From the NCBI RefSeq assembly GCF_003716585.1, contig NZ_PTJO01000001.1, forward strand, positions 124,001-188,000: a DNA stretch of 64,000 nucleotides, written 5' to 3'. The DNA is from Corynebacterium alimapuense. GTDB lineage: Bacteria > Actinomycetota > Actinomycetes > Mycobacteriales > Mycobacteriaceae. The notes beneath the pieces are model-generated. The model had not been told where the DNA came from, did not search any database, and saw nothing but the letters and a program-made list of their open reading frames with translations. Below, piece after piece: positions 49,718 to 59,215 of the stretch (position 1 is the first letter of the stretch; each line of letters begins with the position of its first letter). A program made the position numbers and the translations under genes.

Positions 49718-49764
49718 GGCTCCACCCCAAGCCCAGCCCTGCCACCCATAGAAAGACATGCGCC

Positions 49765-52700
49765 ATGACTACCTCTACTCCCGGCCCCGTAAATTCCGAC
49801 TTGGTCTCCCCTAACTCTGATCTCGATGCGATTCTCGACGCAGCCGTCGAACGCGCCAATTCATGGTTGGACGAGCCAGAGAGCCCTGAAGGAAAACGAA
49901 AAGCCAAAAAGGCCAGCAACTCCGCAACGGAGCAGCTCGCCGCCCTCGTTCAGGATCCGGACGGGGTGAAATTCACCATGCAGTTCGTGGACCGAGTCGC
50001 CCGTCCGGAAGATGACAAAACTGCTGCCGAGGCCCTATCAAAACTGCCCAATGGTCCGGAGTTTCTCGGCTCCCTGAATAACTCAGCCCTCCGTCTCGGC
50101 GGAATCATCGGCAAGGTCCTACCCGGAATAGTCATGCCGGTGGCCCGTGCCCGTCTACGCCAATTGGTCGGCCACTTGGTCCTCGATGCTGATGGCAAGG
50201 CGCTCAATCGCCTGCTGGATACCTCCGCAAAACAAGGAACCCAGCTCAACCTCAACCTCCTCGGAGAGGCTGTCTTAGGCCATGAAGAAGCCGCGCATCG
50301 CCGCGAACGAACCTTGGCGCTGGTCAGAAATCCTCAAGTCACTTATATCTCGGTGAAAGCATCGAGCCTGTGCGCTCAGCTCAACCCTTGGGATCTGGAG
50401 GGAAATCTCTCCCGACTCAAAGATCAGCTGCGTCCGATCTATCAGGCCGCTGCGAAACGCGATCCTCGAGTATTCGTCAACTTGGACATGGAGGAGTACA
50501 AAGACCTCCATCTGACCATCCGCCTGTTCACCGAGCTGCTCGATGAGCCAGAGTTCCATGATCTTCAGGCTGGCATCGTGCTGCAGGCCTACCTGCCCGA
50601 TAGCCTCGCAGCCTTGCAACAGTTGGCAGAATACGCCGCTGAACGAGTGGCTGATGGTGGGGCACCGATCAAGATTCGCTTGGTCAAGGGCGCCAACCTC
50701 TCAATGGAAAAGGTCGAGTCTGAGGTCCACGGCTGGCAGCAGGCCCCCTACGCCACCAAGGCAGAGGTAGACGCCAACTACTTGCGTCTTCTGGACTGGA
50801 TTTTGCAGCCCGAGCACGCAGATCACGTTCGCATCGGTGTAGCTAGCCACAACCTTTTCACCGTCGCTATCGCCTGGGAGCTGGCTGTCCGCCGCGGAGT
50901 CGAAGCCCAAATTGATGCCGAGATGCTTCAGGGCATGGCCCCGGACCAGTCTCAAAAAGTCCATGATGCAATCGGCCGCATCATCCTTTACACCCCGGTC
51001 GTCCACGCTGAAGACTTCGATGTCGCGGTGAGCTATTTGGTCCGCCGTCTAGAGGAAAACGCCGCCGAGCAGAACTTCCTCTATGCGCTGTTCGCCCCCG
51101 AAATCGAGGGCCCCGACCTATCTCCAATGGAAAAGCAAGAGGCCGCCGCCAGGAAGGCCGCCGCTGAGCGTTGGAGCACCTTCGCAGGCACCCGACGTAC
51201 CCAGGACCGTACGGATGAGACTGGCCGGCAGGCCCCTCGCACGGGACGTTTCGTCAACGAACCTGATACCGATCCGGCGCTGCCGATCAACCGTGAGTGG
51301 GCACTGGATGCGATCTCCGATGACCCCGCTCCGGTCGCTTCTCCCGAGATCTCCGATCTCGCGCTTGTCGACGCCGCGGTTGGCACCGCCCGCTCTCTCG
51401 CCCCCGAGTGGGCGTCGAAAAGCGGCGCCGACCGCGCTGCTGTTCTCGATACCGCGGCAGATCGACTGGCTGATGCCCGCGGCAAACTCGTGACCGTTAT
51501 GGCCACGGAAGCGCGGAAGACGGTCGACCAATCTGATCCTGAGATCTCCGAGGCGATCGACTTTGCCACCTATTATGCTGAGTCCGCCCGGGCACTCGAT
51601 AGTGCGCGTTCGGTGTTTACTCCGCACACTCTGACGGTAATTGCTCCGCCTTGGAATTTCCCCGTAGCTATCCCCGCGGGTGGCATACTCTCCGCACTCG
51701 CTGCTGGATCGGCTGTCATCATCAAACCGGCCCCGCAGGTGGTGGCCTGCGCTGAGGTGATGGTTGAGGCCATCCACCTAGCTCTAGATGAACACGGCAT
51801 CGACCGTGACCTCGTTCAGCTGCTGCGCACCGATGAAGCAGAAGCCGGACAGCGGCTGATTGCGCATGAGGATGTTGACCATGTCATTCTTACCGGCGCT
51901 ACCGAGACCGCAACTCTGTTTAGCTCTTGGCGCCCAGAGATGAAGCTCTCTGCTGAGACTTCCGGAAAAAACGCGATCATCGTTACTCCCGCTGCAGACC
52001 CGGATCTAGCCATAGCCGATGTCTACCACTCCGCTTTCGGCCACTCCGGACAGAAATGCTCGGCTGCTTCCCTGCTGATCTTCGTCGGCGCGGCTGGCGA
52101 ATCACGCCGGATGCGCGACCAACTCCTCGATGCGGTCTCCACCTTGTTAGTAGGCCCTGGCACCGACATCTCTACGACCATGAACGGGCTGATTGAAGCT
52201 CCCGGAGAAAAGCTACTCCGTGGCCTCACTAAGCTGGATAAAGGCGAAACCTGGTTGCTCAAGCCCCGCCAGCTCGACGAAGAAGGCCGATTCTGGAGCC
52301 CCGGAATCCGCGATAACGTCAAGCCGGGTTCGTGGTTCCACAAGAATGAGTGCTTTGGCCCAGTACTGGGAATCATGCACGCCGATACCCTCGAGCAGGC
52401 CGTAGAGTGGCAGAATTCCACCGGGTTTGGACTGACCGGCGGCCTGCATTCCCTCGATGACGATGAGATCACCTGGTGGTCCGAGAACGTCGAGGTCGGT
52501 AACGCCTACATCAACCGCGGAATCACCGGTGCTATCGTCCAACGTCAGTCCTTTGGTGGTTGGAAGAACTCCGTCATTGGTGCCGGTGCCAAAGCCGGTG
52601 GACCAAACTACGTAGCTCAGCAAGGCACGTGGTCAGAAGGATTACTCGAGCACAAGCAGGTCCAACTGAGCACGGATGCCGCCGGGTTGCTGCGCGATTG

Positions 52701-53241
52701 GGCCGATAAAGTCGATGCTGCCGACCTCACGTGGCTATATGCTGCCGCCGAGCTCGACGAGCTGGCATGGTCAGAAGAATTCGGTATTGAGCACGACCTC
52801 ACTGCACTGCGTTCTGAAGCAAATATCTTCCGCTATAAGCCATTGCTTGAGCCGCTGCGAGTTCGTGTCCAGGATGATTTCCGTCTCCGCGAGATTCTGC
52901 GAATGCAGCTGGCGGCACTACGGACCGGGACGCCAATAGATATCTCCGGTTCTGGCGAAGTAGTATCTAAGTTGGCACAGGCTGGCATCGCTGCCCGTCA
53001 GATCAGCGACGAAGGCTTCGCCACCGAGATCGCCAAAGCCGAGGGCACACGAATTCGAACCATTGGTGGGGTCTCCCCCTCGTTGTGGAAGGCGGCTGCA
53101 AAATCGCACTCGGTCATCCTCCATCAACCGGTAATCGCTGATGGCAGGCGAGAGCTCTTGCCGCTGTTGCTTGAGCAAGCTCTCACGATCACGATGCACC
53201 GATTCGGTGTTTTGGGCACCACCGGCATCCGCAAACACTGA
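49765..53241 (+). CDS. putA: Bifunctional proline dehydrogenase / P5C dehydrogenase
   Basis: This 1158-residue protein oxidises proline to glutamate in two steps. The FAD-dependent PRODH barrel lies at about 120-460 (VFVNLDMEEYKDLHLTIRLF, IRLVKGANLSMEKVE, IGVASHNLFTVA). The NAD-dependent aldehyde dehydrogenase lies at about 540-970 (VIAPPWNFPVAIPAGG, ILTGATETA, and catalytic Cys in FGHSGQKCSAASLL). A C-terminal region follows. There is no ribbon-helix-helix DNA-binding domain, so it is not self-regulating like E. coli PutA. It is close in size to other actinobacterial bifunctional enzymes. Monocistronic with respect to function; an AI-2E-type gene follows by 35 bases. Confidence 0.94.
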   Translation: MTTSTPGPVNSDLVSPNSDLDAILDAAVERANSWLDEPESPEGKRKAKKASNSATEQLAALVQDPDGVKFTMQFVDRVARPEDDKTAAEALSKLPNGPEFLGSLNNSALRLGGIIGKVLPGIVMPVARARLRQLVGHLVLDADGKALNRLLDTSAKQGTQLNLNLLGEAVLGHEEAAHRRERTLALVRNPQVTYISVKASSLCAQLNPWDLEGNLSRLKDQLRPIYQAAAKRDPRVFVNLDMEEYKDLHLTIRLFTELLDEPEFHDLQAGIVLQAYLPDSLAALQQLAEYAAERVADGGAPIKIRLVKGANLSMEKVESEVHGWQQAPYATKAEVDANYLRLLDWILQPEHADHVRIGVASHNLFTVAIAWELAVRRGVEAQIDAEMLQGMAPDQSQKVHDAIGRIILYTPVVHAEDFDVAVSYLVRRLEENAAEQNFLYALFAPEIEGPDLSPMEKQEAAARKAAAERWSTFAGTRRTQDRTDETGRQAPRTGRFVNEPDTDPALPINREWALDAISDDPAPVASPEISDLALVDAAVGTARSLAPEWASKSGADRAAVLDTAADRLADARGKLVTVMATEARKTVDQSDPEISEAIDFATYYAESARALDSARSVFTPHTLTVIAPPWNFPVAIPAGGILSALAAGSAVIIKPAPQVVACAEVMVEAIHLALDEHGIDRDLVQLLRTDEAEAGQRLIAHEDVDHVILTGATETATLFSSWRPEMKLSAETSGKNAIIVTPAADPDLAIADVYHSAFGHSGQKCSAASLLIFVGAAGESRRMRDQLLDAVSTLLVGPGTDISTTMNGLIEAPGEKLLRGLTKLDKGETWLLKPRQLDEEGRFWSPGIRDNVKPGSWFHKNECFGPVLGIMHADTLEQAVEWQNSTGFGLTGGLHSLDDDEITWWSENVEVGNAYINRGITGAIVQRQSFGGWKNSVIGAGAKAGGPNYVAQQGTWSEGLLEHKQVQLSTDAAGLLRDWADKVDAADLTWLYAAAELDELAWSEEFGIEHDLTALRSEANIFRYKPLLEPLRVRVQDDFRLREILRMQLAALRTGTPIDISGSGEVVSKLAQAGIAARQISDEGFATEIAKAEGTRIRTIGGVSPSLWKAAAKSHSVILHQPVIADGRRELLPLLLEQALTITMHRFGVLGTTGIRKH

Positions 53242-53276
53242 CACCTTGATGGCTGTCTGGAAGAATGGGAACACTT

Positions 53277-54677
53277 ATGAGCAAAACACCAGATTCTAAG
53301 CAACCGGGCGATCACGACGTAGACCCGCGTGACCTCGCAGATGTTGTTGTGGATGCCCCTGAGCGTCCCGTTCTTCCCAGCGATGATGAAGGGAAAACCG
53401 ACCGAGCAATAGTCATCGGCCGCGACGGTCGATGGGCCGCTGGTTGGGCATTAAGATTCATCATCTTCGTCGCCGCAGGCTATATCGCACTGGAGATGCT
53501 CGGCACAGTATGGGTTGGCCTCCTGCCCATTTTGCTTGCGATCTTGGTGAGCACCTTCCTCTGGCCCGCAACCGCCTTCCTGCGCCACAAGGCTAAGTTC
53601 CCACCGGCACTGGCTGCTGTGACCACGTTGCTGGGTTTCATCATCATCTTCACCAGCGTCTTGGCTGCTATGGCACCGATTATTCGGAACCAGAGCAGCG
53701 AGCTAGCCGACCAGGCTTCCGAGGGTGTCAACCGCATTTTCGAGTGGGCTCAAGGTGAACCATTCAACCTTGATCTCAGTCAGTTTGACGGGCTCGTCGA
53801 CAACCTCGTCTCGTTTATCCAAGGCCAGTTCTCTAGCATCGCCTCCGGATTGTTCACCGGTATCTCCGCCGCTACCTCGGTAGCAGTGACTTTAGTAGTA
53901 ATGCTGGTGCTGACCTTCTTCTTCCTCAAAGACGGCGACCGCTTCCTGCCATGGATGCGCCGTAATGTCGGCGCCAACGCTGGCTGGCATCTCTCCGAGG
54001 TTCTTACTCGTACGTGGAACACCCTGTCTGGATTCATCCGTACTCAGGCGTTGGTCTCTTTCGTGGACGCAGCCTTCATCGGTATCGGCCTAATGATTCT
54101 TGGGGTACCGCTGGCCTTCGTACTTGCGGTTATCACCTTCTTCGCTGGCTTTATTCCCATTGTTGGTGCAGTCACTGCAGGTGCTTTGGCAGTGATCATC
54201 GCACTGGTGACCAACGGATTCACCAATGCGCTGATGGTGCTTCTTCTGATCCTCTTGGTACAGCAGCTTGAGGGCAACGTCCTCCAGCCCATCTTGCAAT
54301 CCAAGGCAATGAACCTGCATGCTGCCATCGTCTTGCTCTCAGTGATGGTCGGTTCCACGCTCTTCGGCATTATTGGTGCCTTTTTGGCTGTACCGATCGC
54401 TGCCACCCTGGCAGTATGGTTCCGTTACCACTCCGAGTTGGTTGCGCTCAGAGCCGGTGAAATCACCATCGATGATATCGAGATTGCTACGTCCAAGGGC
54501 AGCAGCATCACCTCCAAGGAGGCTATCGACAATCTGCGGGAACGGTTCAGTTCCATGGTCCGGACTGCACCCGGCTCAGATGGAAAAGAGGCTAAAGACG
54601 AAGAAGATACCGATGGATCTGACCACCGGCATCTGCTTCCCCGCTTCCGCAAAGTCTCCGAAAGCGATCCTGAATAA
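53277..54677 (+). CDS. AI-2E family membrane protein
   Basis: This 466-residue protein has about seven to eight helices in residues 60-390 between polar ends. MLVLTFFFLKDGDRFLPWM and FAGFIPIVGAVTAGALAVIIAL are signature regions of the AI-2E/UPF0118 family, which includes the E. coli TqsA and Na+/H+ antiporter-like members. The function of actinobacterial members is uncertain, and AI-2 transport should not be assumed. ATG at 53277 (MSKTPDSKQPG) is taken; an ATG 12 bases earlier is also possible. Confidence 0.82.
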   Translation: MSKTPDSKQPGDHDVDPRDLADVVVDAPERPVLPSDDEGKTDRAIVIGRDGRWAAGWALRFIIFVAAGYIALEMLGTVWVGLLPILLAILVSTFLWPATAFLRHKAKFPPALAAVTTLLGFIIIFTSVLAAMAPIIRNQSSELADQASEGVNRIFEWAQGEPFNLDLSQFDGLVDNLVSFIQGQFSSIASGLFTGISAATSVAVTLVVMLVLTFFFLKDGDRFLPWMRRNVGANAGWHLSEVLTRTWNTLSGFIRTQALVSFVDAAFIGIGLMILGVPLAFVLAVITFFAGFIPIVGAVTAGALAVIIALVTNGFTNALMVLLLILLVQQLEGNVLQPILQSKAMNLHAAIVLLSVMVGSTLFGIIGAFLAVPIAATLAVWFRYHSELVALRAGEITIDDIEIATSKGSSITSKEAIDNLRERFSSMVRTAPGSDGKEAKDEEDTDGSDHRHLLPRFRKVSESDPE

Positions 54678-54680
54678 GTT

Positions 54681-55256
54681 CTAGAACCCTAACCGTTCAA
54701 CGGCCTCCGATAGCTGGTGAGCACCCCGATCAAGGGAGCTTGCCCAGCCGGAGGCCGTTTCTTCGTTTGCATGGTCGGAGATCTGCTTAAGCAAAGTCAC
54801 CGGCACTCCGAAACGGCGAGCCACGGCGACCACGGCATAGCCTTCCATGTCCACCAGCCCGGCGCGCTTAGCTAGCCGGTCTCTGGTCTGAGTGTCTTCG
54901 ACGAAGGTATCGCCAGTGGCCAGCTGCGCGGTGGGCAGGAGTCCGGAGACCTCCAGGTTGAACTCAGCTGGTAGGAAATTCTCCGCGACTCCGGGCACCG
55001 CTTCAGAATTGAAATCGTGCTTATGCACCTGGGTGATTTCAAAGACACCGTCGGGGTGCTCATCGCGCAGTGCACCTGCGGTGCCAACATTGATGATTCT
55101 TGAGGGCAGGCGGTCCTCAGCGCGGGCTTGAACGAGGGTTTCAGTCAGAGTGATAGCGGCGGCGAGGGTACCGATACCGGTGATCAGCAGTGGTGTCCCC
55201 TCCGGAAGCTGGGTGACTTCTCCGGGAACAGCGGCAACAAACAAGGGTGCATTCAT
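54681..55256 (-). CDS. Nucleoside phosphorylase-family protein (MTA/SAH nucleosidase-like)
   Basis: This 191-residue protein has the nucleoside phosphorylase fold: LLITGIGTLAAAITL, INVGTAGALRDEH and VDMEGYAVVAVARRFGVPVTLLKQISDHA, in which Glu and Asp match catalytic positions of MTA/SAH nucleosidases. It lacks part of the usual N-terminus (about 230 residues in Pfs). Members cleave the glycosidic bond of adenosine-type thioethers or futalosine. Close to the sulfur operon, a role in methionine salvage is attractive but unproven. ATG at 55256 (MNAPLF) is preferred to a GTG 6 bases earlier. Confidence 0.75.
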   Translation of the reverse strand: MNAPLFVAAVPGEVTQLPEGTPLLITGIGTLAAAITLTETLVQARAEDRLPSRIINVGTAGALRDEHPDGVFEITQVHKHDFNSEAVPGVAENFLPAEFNLEVSGLLPTAQLATGDTFVEDTQTRDRLAKRAGLVDMEGYAVVAVARRFGVPVTLLKQISDHANEETASGWASSLDRGAHQLSEAVERLGF

Positions 55257-55313
55257 TCGCACGAGTCTACGACATCACTCGTCGGGAATCCCCCGTTAGC
55301 CGCTAGCCGAAGG

Positions 55314-56261
55314 CTATTGGGCGGGCTGCTGGGTGAGAGAGGAATCCGTGGACTCTGGGTCAACCGAAACTCCAGTGACCGTCGGGCTCTCCGCGTTGCG
55401 GGCTGCCACGGCTCGGCGGTAACCAAGTGCCGATAGGTACAGTCCAACGATCAATACCAGGGCACGTACTATCCATCCGGCAATACCGTCCACGCCCAGG
55501 GGCCCGAGCACATTCGGCAAGTTCAGCATCACCAAGAAGGTACCCACCACTCCTCCGAGCATGGCTGGATCAAGTCGACTGACCAGCCAAGCAGCGATTG
55601 GCGCTGCGATGGAGCCGCCGATCAGTAGTGCTGCCACGGCTGCCAGGTTGTCCACCAGATCTGACCACATGCCCAGTGCAAACCCGGCGGTAGCAGCGGC
55701 GGTAACGAGGAACTCGGCGGTGCTGACTGTGCCGACGACCCGTCGAGGCTCAGTCCGACCGAGTGTCAGCAGAGTAGAGGTAGTCACAGGTCCCCAGCCG
55801 CCACCGCCGGAAGCATCGATGAAGCCTCCGAATAGACCTAGGCCGCTGAGGAAACCAGTGCTGTGTTGCGACCCATCGAGGCGACGACGCACTCGTCCTC
55901 GGGAGAACCGCCACACCAGGTTAATGCCGATCGCACTGAGGATGGCGGCAGTGATGGGGACGGCTGCCTCGGTGGAGATCTGCGAGAGAAAAGTAGCTCC
56001 AGCAAAAGCGCCAATTGCTCCCGGGATCGCTAGGCGGAAAACAATACGCCAATCCACATTGCCGAATTTCCAATGGCTAAAACCGGAGACCAAGGTGGTC
56101 CCGAGCTCCGCGGTGTGAACTACAGCTGATGCCTGGGCAGGTCCTAGACCTGCGAGAATAATCAGGATGGTGGTGGAGGTGGCGCCGAAACCCATGCCCA
56201 GGCCACCGTCGACAAGCTGGGCGGCAAGACCTGCGATAGCAATGAGAATGAGAGTGGTCAT
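55314..56261 (-). CDS. cysZ: Sulfate permease, TauE/SafE family
   Basis: This 315-residue membrane protein has eight hydrophobic helices of the TauE/SafE family: GGLGMGFGATSTTILIILAGLGPAQASAVVHTAE near the N-terminus, and GGFIDASGGGGWGPVTTSTLL in the middle, the two repeat signatures. In C. glutamicum the last gene of this operon, cysZ, was proposed as the sulfate importer. It overlaps cysY by 4 bases. It is not related to enterobacterial CysZ. The transport direction is inferred from context. Confidence 0.85.
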   Translation of the reverse strand: MTTLILIAIAGLAAQLVDGGLGMGFGATSTTILIILAGLGPAQASAVVHTAELGTTLVSGFSHWKFGNVDWRIVFRLAIPGAIGAFAGATFLSQISTEAAVPITAAILSAIGINLVWRFSRGRVRRRLDGSQHSTGFLSGLGLFGGFIDASGGGGWGPVTTSTLLTLGRTEPRRVVGTVSTAEFLVTAAATAGFALGMWSDLVDNLAAVAALLIGGSIAAPIAAWLVSRLDPAMLGGVVGTFLVMLNLPNVLGPLGVDGIAGWIVRALVLIVGLYLSALGYRRAVAARNAESPTVTGVSVDPESTDSSLTQQPAQ

Positions 56262-56998
56262 GTCTCAGAACCTCCAAGATGACTGGGCGATGAGTTCACA
56301 GCAACGTGGTAGCGAGCAGCAACAATGTCAGCCACCACAGTGCCCAAGGGTCCGGATGCGGTCATCGTGGTACCTGTGGCTGAAGCGATGTCTTGGAGTC
56401 GCTCGGTGAGTTTGTCCAGCAATAGGCTGCGGGTGAAAAACAGGGGAAGAAGGTGGATCGCTCGGTGTTTCAATGCCACCTCGATCACTCCGGCAGGACC
56501 GGTTCCAGCTCCGCCAGTGGCAACAACTGATTCGGCGCTATGTCCTGTGGCCACACCGACTCTGGCGGCCAGCTCCGCCACCGCAGCATTGGCGGCTTGG
56601 TCAGAGGAACCAACGGAATAGAGCACAATGTGTGCACCCTGAGGTGCCTCGTGGTTGACGCGCTCGCTAAGCATGTCGACCATGTCGGTTCCTGTGCCGA
56701 CGGATTCTGCAGCCAGTAGCTCAATACCACTGGTTTCCCGAGCTTGAGCTAATGCCGCCGGAACATCATGGCGAGCATGGAAGGCAGAAGTAAAAAGCAG
56801 CGGGACGACCACCGCGCGGGTAGCTCCGGCGGCGTCAAGCCTGACAGCCGCCTCAGACAATGAGGGGCTCTCGAAATCCAGGTGGGCGGCCAGCGCTGGT
56901 TCACCGATCTGTGCAGCGACAAACTTCGCCAGCCGCTCGATTCCCTTCCCCGCCAATGCGTGGCGGGATCCATGGGACAAGGTGATCAGCGCGGTCAT
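56258..56998 (-). CDS. cysY: Sirohydrochlorin ferrochelatase-like protein CysY
   Basis: This 246-residue protein is of the CbiX/SirB class, which inserts iron into sirohydrochlorin to make sirohaem, the cofactor of CysI. It contains LITLSHGSRHALAG at the N-terminus with the metal-binding His, and LLFTSAFHARHDVPAAL, with two conserved His residues near 75-79. The repeated half-domain is consistent with the two-domain type. It lies inside the cys operon, supporting the assignment. It overlaps cysZ by 4 bases and follows cysN by 7 bases. Confidence 0.88.
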   Translation of the reverse strand: MTALITLSHGSRHALAGKGIERLAKFVAAQIGEPALAAHLDFESPSLSEAAVRLDAAGATRAVVVPLLFTSAFHARHDVPAALAQARETSGIELLAAESVGTGTDMVDMLSERVNHEAPQGAHIVLYSVGSSDQAANAAVAELAARVGVATGHSAESVVATGGAGTGPAGVIEVALKHRAIHLLPLFFTRSLLLDKLTERLQDIASATGTTMTASGPLGTVVADIVAARYHVAVNSSPSHLGGSET

Positions 56999-57005
56999 GG
57001 TTGTC

Positions 57006-58301
57006 TCATTCCTCCCGCAAGCGGTGACCCACTAGGCCCGCGGCCAGAGTGTTGCCGGAAGCCTGGTCGATCAGGAGGAAGGAGCCCACCGCGCCACGGG
57101 CGGCGTAGCCCTCGATAGGAAGTTCTGCGGCAACCTCAACGGTGATGTGGGCGATGTCGTTGAGCCCGAAGTTCTCGGAATCAATTTGATCGGCAACTCC
57201 ATCAATGTCGAGTACTCGGTCTACAGACGAGATTCGGCCGCGTACCAAAGAGGTGCCGTAGCGAACTTTCACTGGAGCGCCAGCTTTCAAGGGGCGCTCG
57301 GCTAGTGCGACGACGGTGGCGTCGAAACGCCGGACTGGCTCTGGACGGATCGGACCAGAAATCAGGTCGCCGCGGATCAGATCAATCTCATCGGCCAGGC
57401 GCAGGGTAATCGAGTCGCCAGCAACGGCGCTCTCACGCGGACCATCTGCAGAATCAATGTGGGTGACAGTGGTAGTACGTCCTTGCGCGATAGTGATCTC
57501 ATCACCAACGCTGACCCCGCCGGCTTCGATCCGACCGGCATATCCGCGGTAGTCGGAGGAATGCTCACGGATGACCCACTGGATGGGGAAACGGAAATCT
57601 AGGTCGTGGGCGCGGCCACGGGAGACGGTAATGCCCTCCAGAATCTGGAGGACCGTCGGGCCCTGGTACCAGTCCATTTCGGTGCTGGTCTCGACGACGT
57701 TATCGCCCTTCAGCGCGGAGATCGGCACCACGTGGGAATCCGGCACGCCCAGTCGAGCAGCAGCAGTGATGAAGTCAGCTTCGATGCTTCGGAAGATCTC
57801 CTCGGAATAATCCACCAAATCGATCTTGTTCACTGCCAGGATGACGGTGCGCACCCCCAGCAGGGCGGCGACGGTCAGGTGGCGAACGGTCTGCTCGACA
57901 ACGCCGTGACGGGCGTCGACTAGCAAAACCACCACCTGGGAGGTGGACATGCCAGTGACGGTATTGCGGGTGTACTGCACATGGCCCGGGGTATCAGCCA
58001 GGATGAAGGTTCGCTGGTCGGTAGCAAAATAGCGATAAGCCACGTCGATGGTAATGCCCTGTTCGCGCTCGGCGCGTAGGCCATCAACGAGCAGGGAAAG
58101 ATCCACTCCATCGAAACCACGGTCGGAAGAAGTGCGCTCGACAGAGGCGAGTTGGTCGGCCAGCACGGATTTGGTGTCATGGAGCAGTCGGCCCACGAAG
58201 GTGGATTTTCCATCGTCGACGGAACCAGCGGTGCACAGGCGCAGTGTCTCCCGGTGGGCGAGAACTTCGGTGGCGGTGTGATCGATTGCAGGCGCACTCA
58301 T
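57006..58301 (-). CDS. cysN: Sulfate adenylyltransferase large (GTPase) subunit
   Basis: This 431-residue GTPase subunit drives ATP sulfurylase. GTP-binding elements are GSVDDGKSTFVGRLL (G1), DTPGHVQYTRNT (G3) and NKIDLVDY (G4). Beta-barrel domains follow. There is no C-terminal APS kinase domain, so sulfate goes to APS only. Its stop is followed by cysY, and it begins one base inside cysD (TGATG). Confidence 0.95.
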   Translation of the reverse strand: MSAPAIDHTATEVLAHRETLRLCTAGSVDDGKSTFVGRLLHDTKSVLADQLASVERTSSDRGFDGVDLSLLVDGLRAEREQGITIDVAYRYFATDQRTFILADTPGHVQYTRNTVTGMSTSQVVVLLVDARHGVVEQTVRHLTVAALLGVRTVILAVNKIDLVDYSEEIFRSIEADFITAAARLGVPDSHVVPISALKGDNVVETSTEMDWYQGPTVLQILEGITVSRGRAHDLDFRFPIQWVIREHSSDYRGYAGRIEAGGVSVGDEITIAQGRTTTVTHIDSADGPRESAVAGDSITLRLADEIDLIRGDLISGPIRPEPVRRFDATVVALAERPLKAGAPVKVRYGTSLVRGRISSVDRVLDIDGVADQIDSENFGLNDIAHITVEVAAELPIEGYAARGAVGSFLLIDQASGNTLAAGLVGHRLREE

Positions 58302-59215
58302 CAGAAGTAGCCCTCCTTTTTGCGGTCTTCCATGGCGGATTCGGATAGGCGATCATCGGCGCGAGTGGCACCGCGTTCGGTCAAGCTGGAGGTGGCGATC
58401 TCGGCGAGGACGTCGTCGATAGTGGTGGCTGCGGATTCGACAGCTCCGGTGCAGGACATATCGCCGACGGTGCGGAAACGAACCTGACGGGTGACAACTT
58501 CTTCCTTGCCGCGAGGTCCTCCCCACTCACCTGGAGTCAGCCACATGCCATCGCGGCTAAATACCTCACGGTCATGGGCAAAGTAGATGGGGGGAAGTTC
58601 GATGCCACGGGCACCGATGTACTCCCAGACATCCGCCTCAGTCCAATTGGAAATCGGGAACACGCGAATGTTCTCACCTGGTAGCTTTTCGCCGTTGTAT
58701 AGGCTCCACAGCTCCGGGCGCTGACGGCGCGGGTCCCAACCTCCGAAAGAGTCACGGACAGAAAAGACGCGCTCTTTTGCTCGTGCCCGCTCTTCATCGC
58801 GGCGCGCACCGCCGAGGACGGCGTCATAGCCTTGTTCCGCAATCGTCTCCACCAAGGGAACGCTTTGGAGCGGGTTGCGAGTGCCATCGGGACGCTCGAC
58901 AAGGTCGCCGCGATCAATCCAATCCTGAACCTTGGCTACTCGCAGGCGAGCGCCAGTGTCTTTGACCAACCGGTCGCGGAACTCCAGGACTTCGGGGAAG
59001 TTATGGCCGGTATCAACGTGAAGTAGCTCGATCGGGATCGCCGCTGGGGCGAAAGCCTGACGGGCAAGCTCAAGCACCACGCAAGAATCCTTGCCACCGG
59101 AAAACAGCAGGCCGATGGAATCAAACTGTCCGGCGACTTCGCGCAGGATGTGGATGGATTCGTTTTCGAGATCAGCTAGGTGGGGGGAGAGTTTTCTCTG
59201 GGTCACGGTAGTCAT
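58301..59215 (-). CDS. cysD: Sulfate adenylyltransferase small subunit
   Basis: This 304-residue ATP pyrophosphatase-loop subunit forms APS from sulfate and ATP. The PP-loop is LLFSGGKDSCVVLELARQAF near residue 40, followed by HVDTGHNFPEVLEFRD and a C-terminal basic region, all typical. The frame extends 31 residues upstream, but ATG at 59215 overlaps the cysH stop by one base (TGATG) and gives the usual N-terminus (HLADLENESIHILREVA). Confidence 0.95.
   Translation of the reverse strand: MTTVTQRKLSPHLADLENESIHILREVAGQFDSIGLLFSGGKDSCVVLELARQAFAPAAIPIELLHVDTGHNFPEVLEFRDRLVKDTGARLRVAKVQDWIDRGDLVERPDGTRNPLQSVPLVETIAEQGYDAVLGGARRDEERARAKERVFSVRDSFGGWDPRRQRPELWSLYNGEKLPGENIRVFPISNWTEADVWEYIGARGIELPPIYFAHDREVFSRDGMWLTPGEWGGPRGKEEVVTRQVRFRTVGDMSCTGAVESAATTIDDVLAEIATSSLTERGATRADDRLSESAMEDRKKEGYF

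Larger units (their letters stand above)
49399..49764. other. 366-base divergent control region of the DUF4272 gene and putA
   Basis: It contains two inverted repeats and a 19-codon reading frame, listed separately. Part of the left side could encode extra N-terminal residues if the DUF4272 gene starts at 49515. I see no tRNA or mobile-element trace. No clear SigA promoter stands out. Confidence 0.4.
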
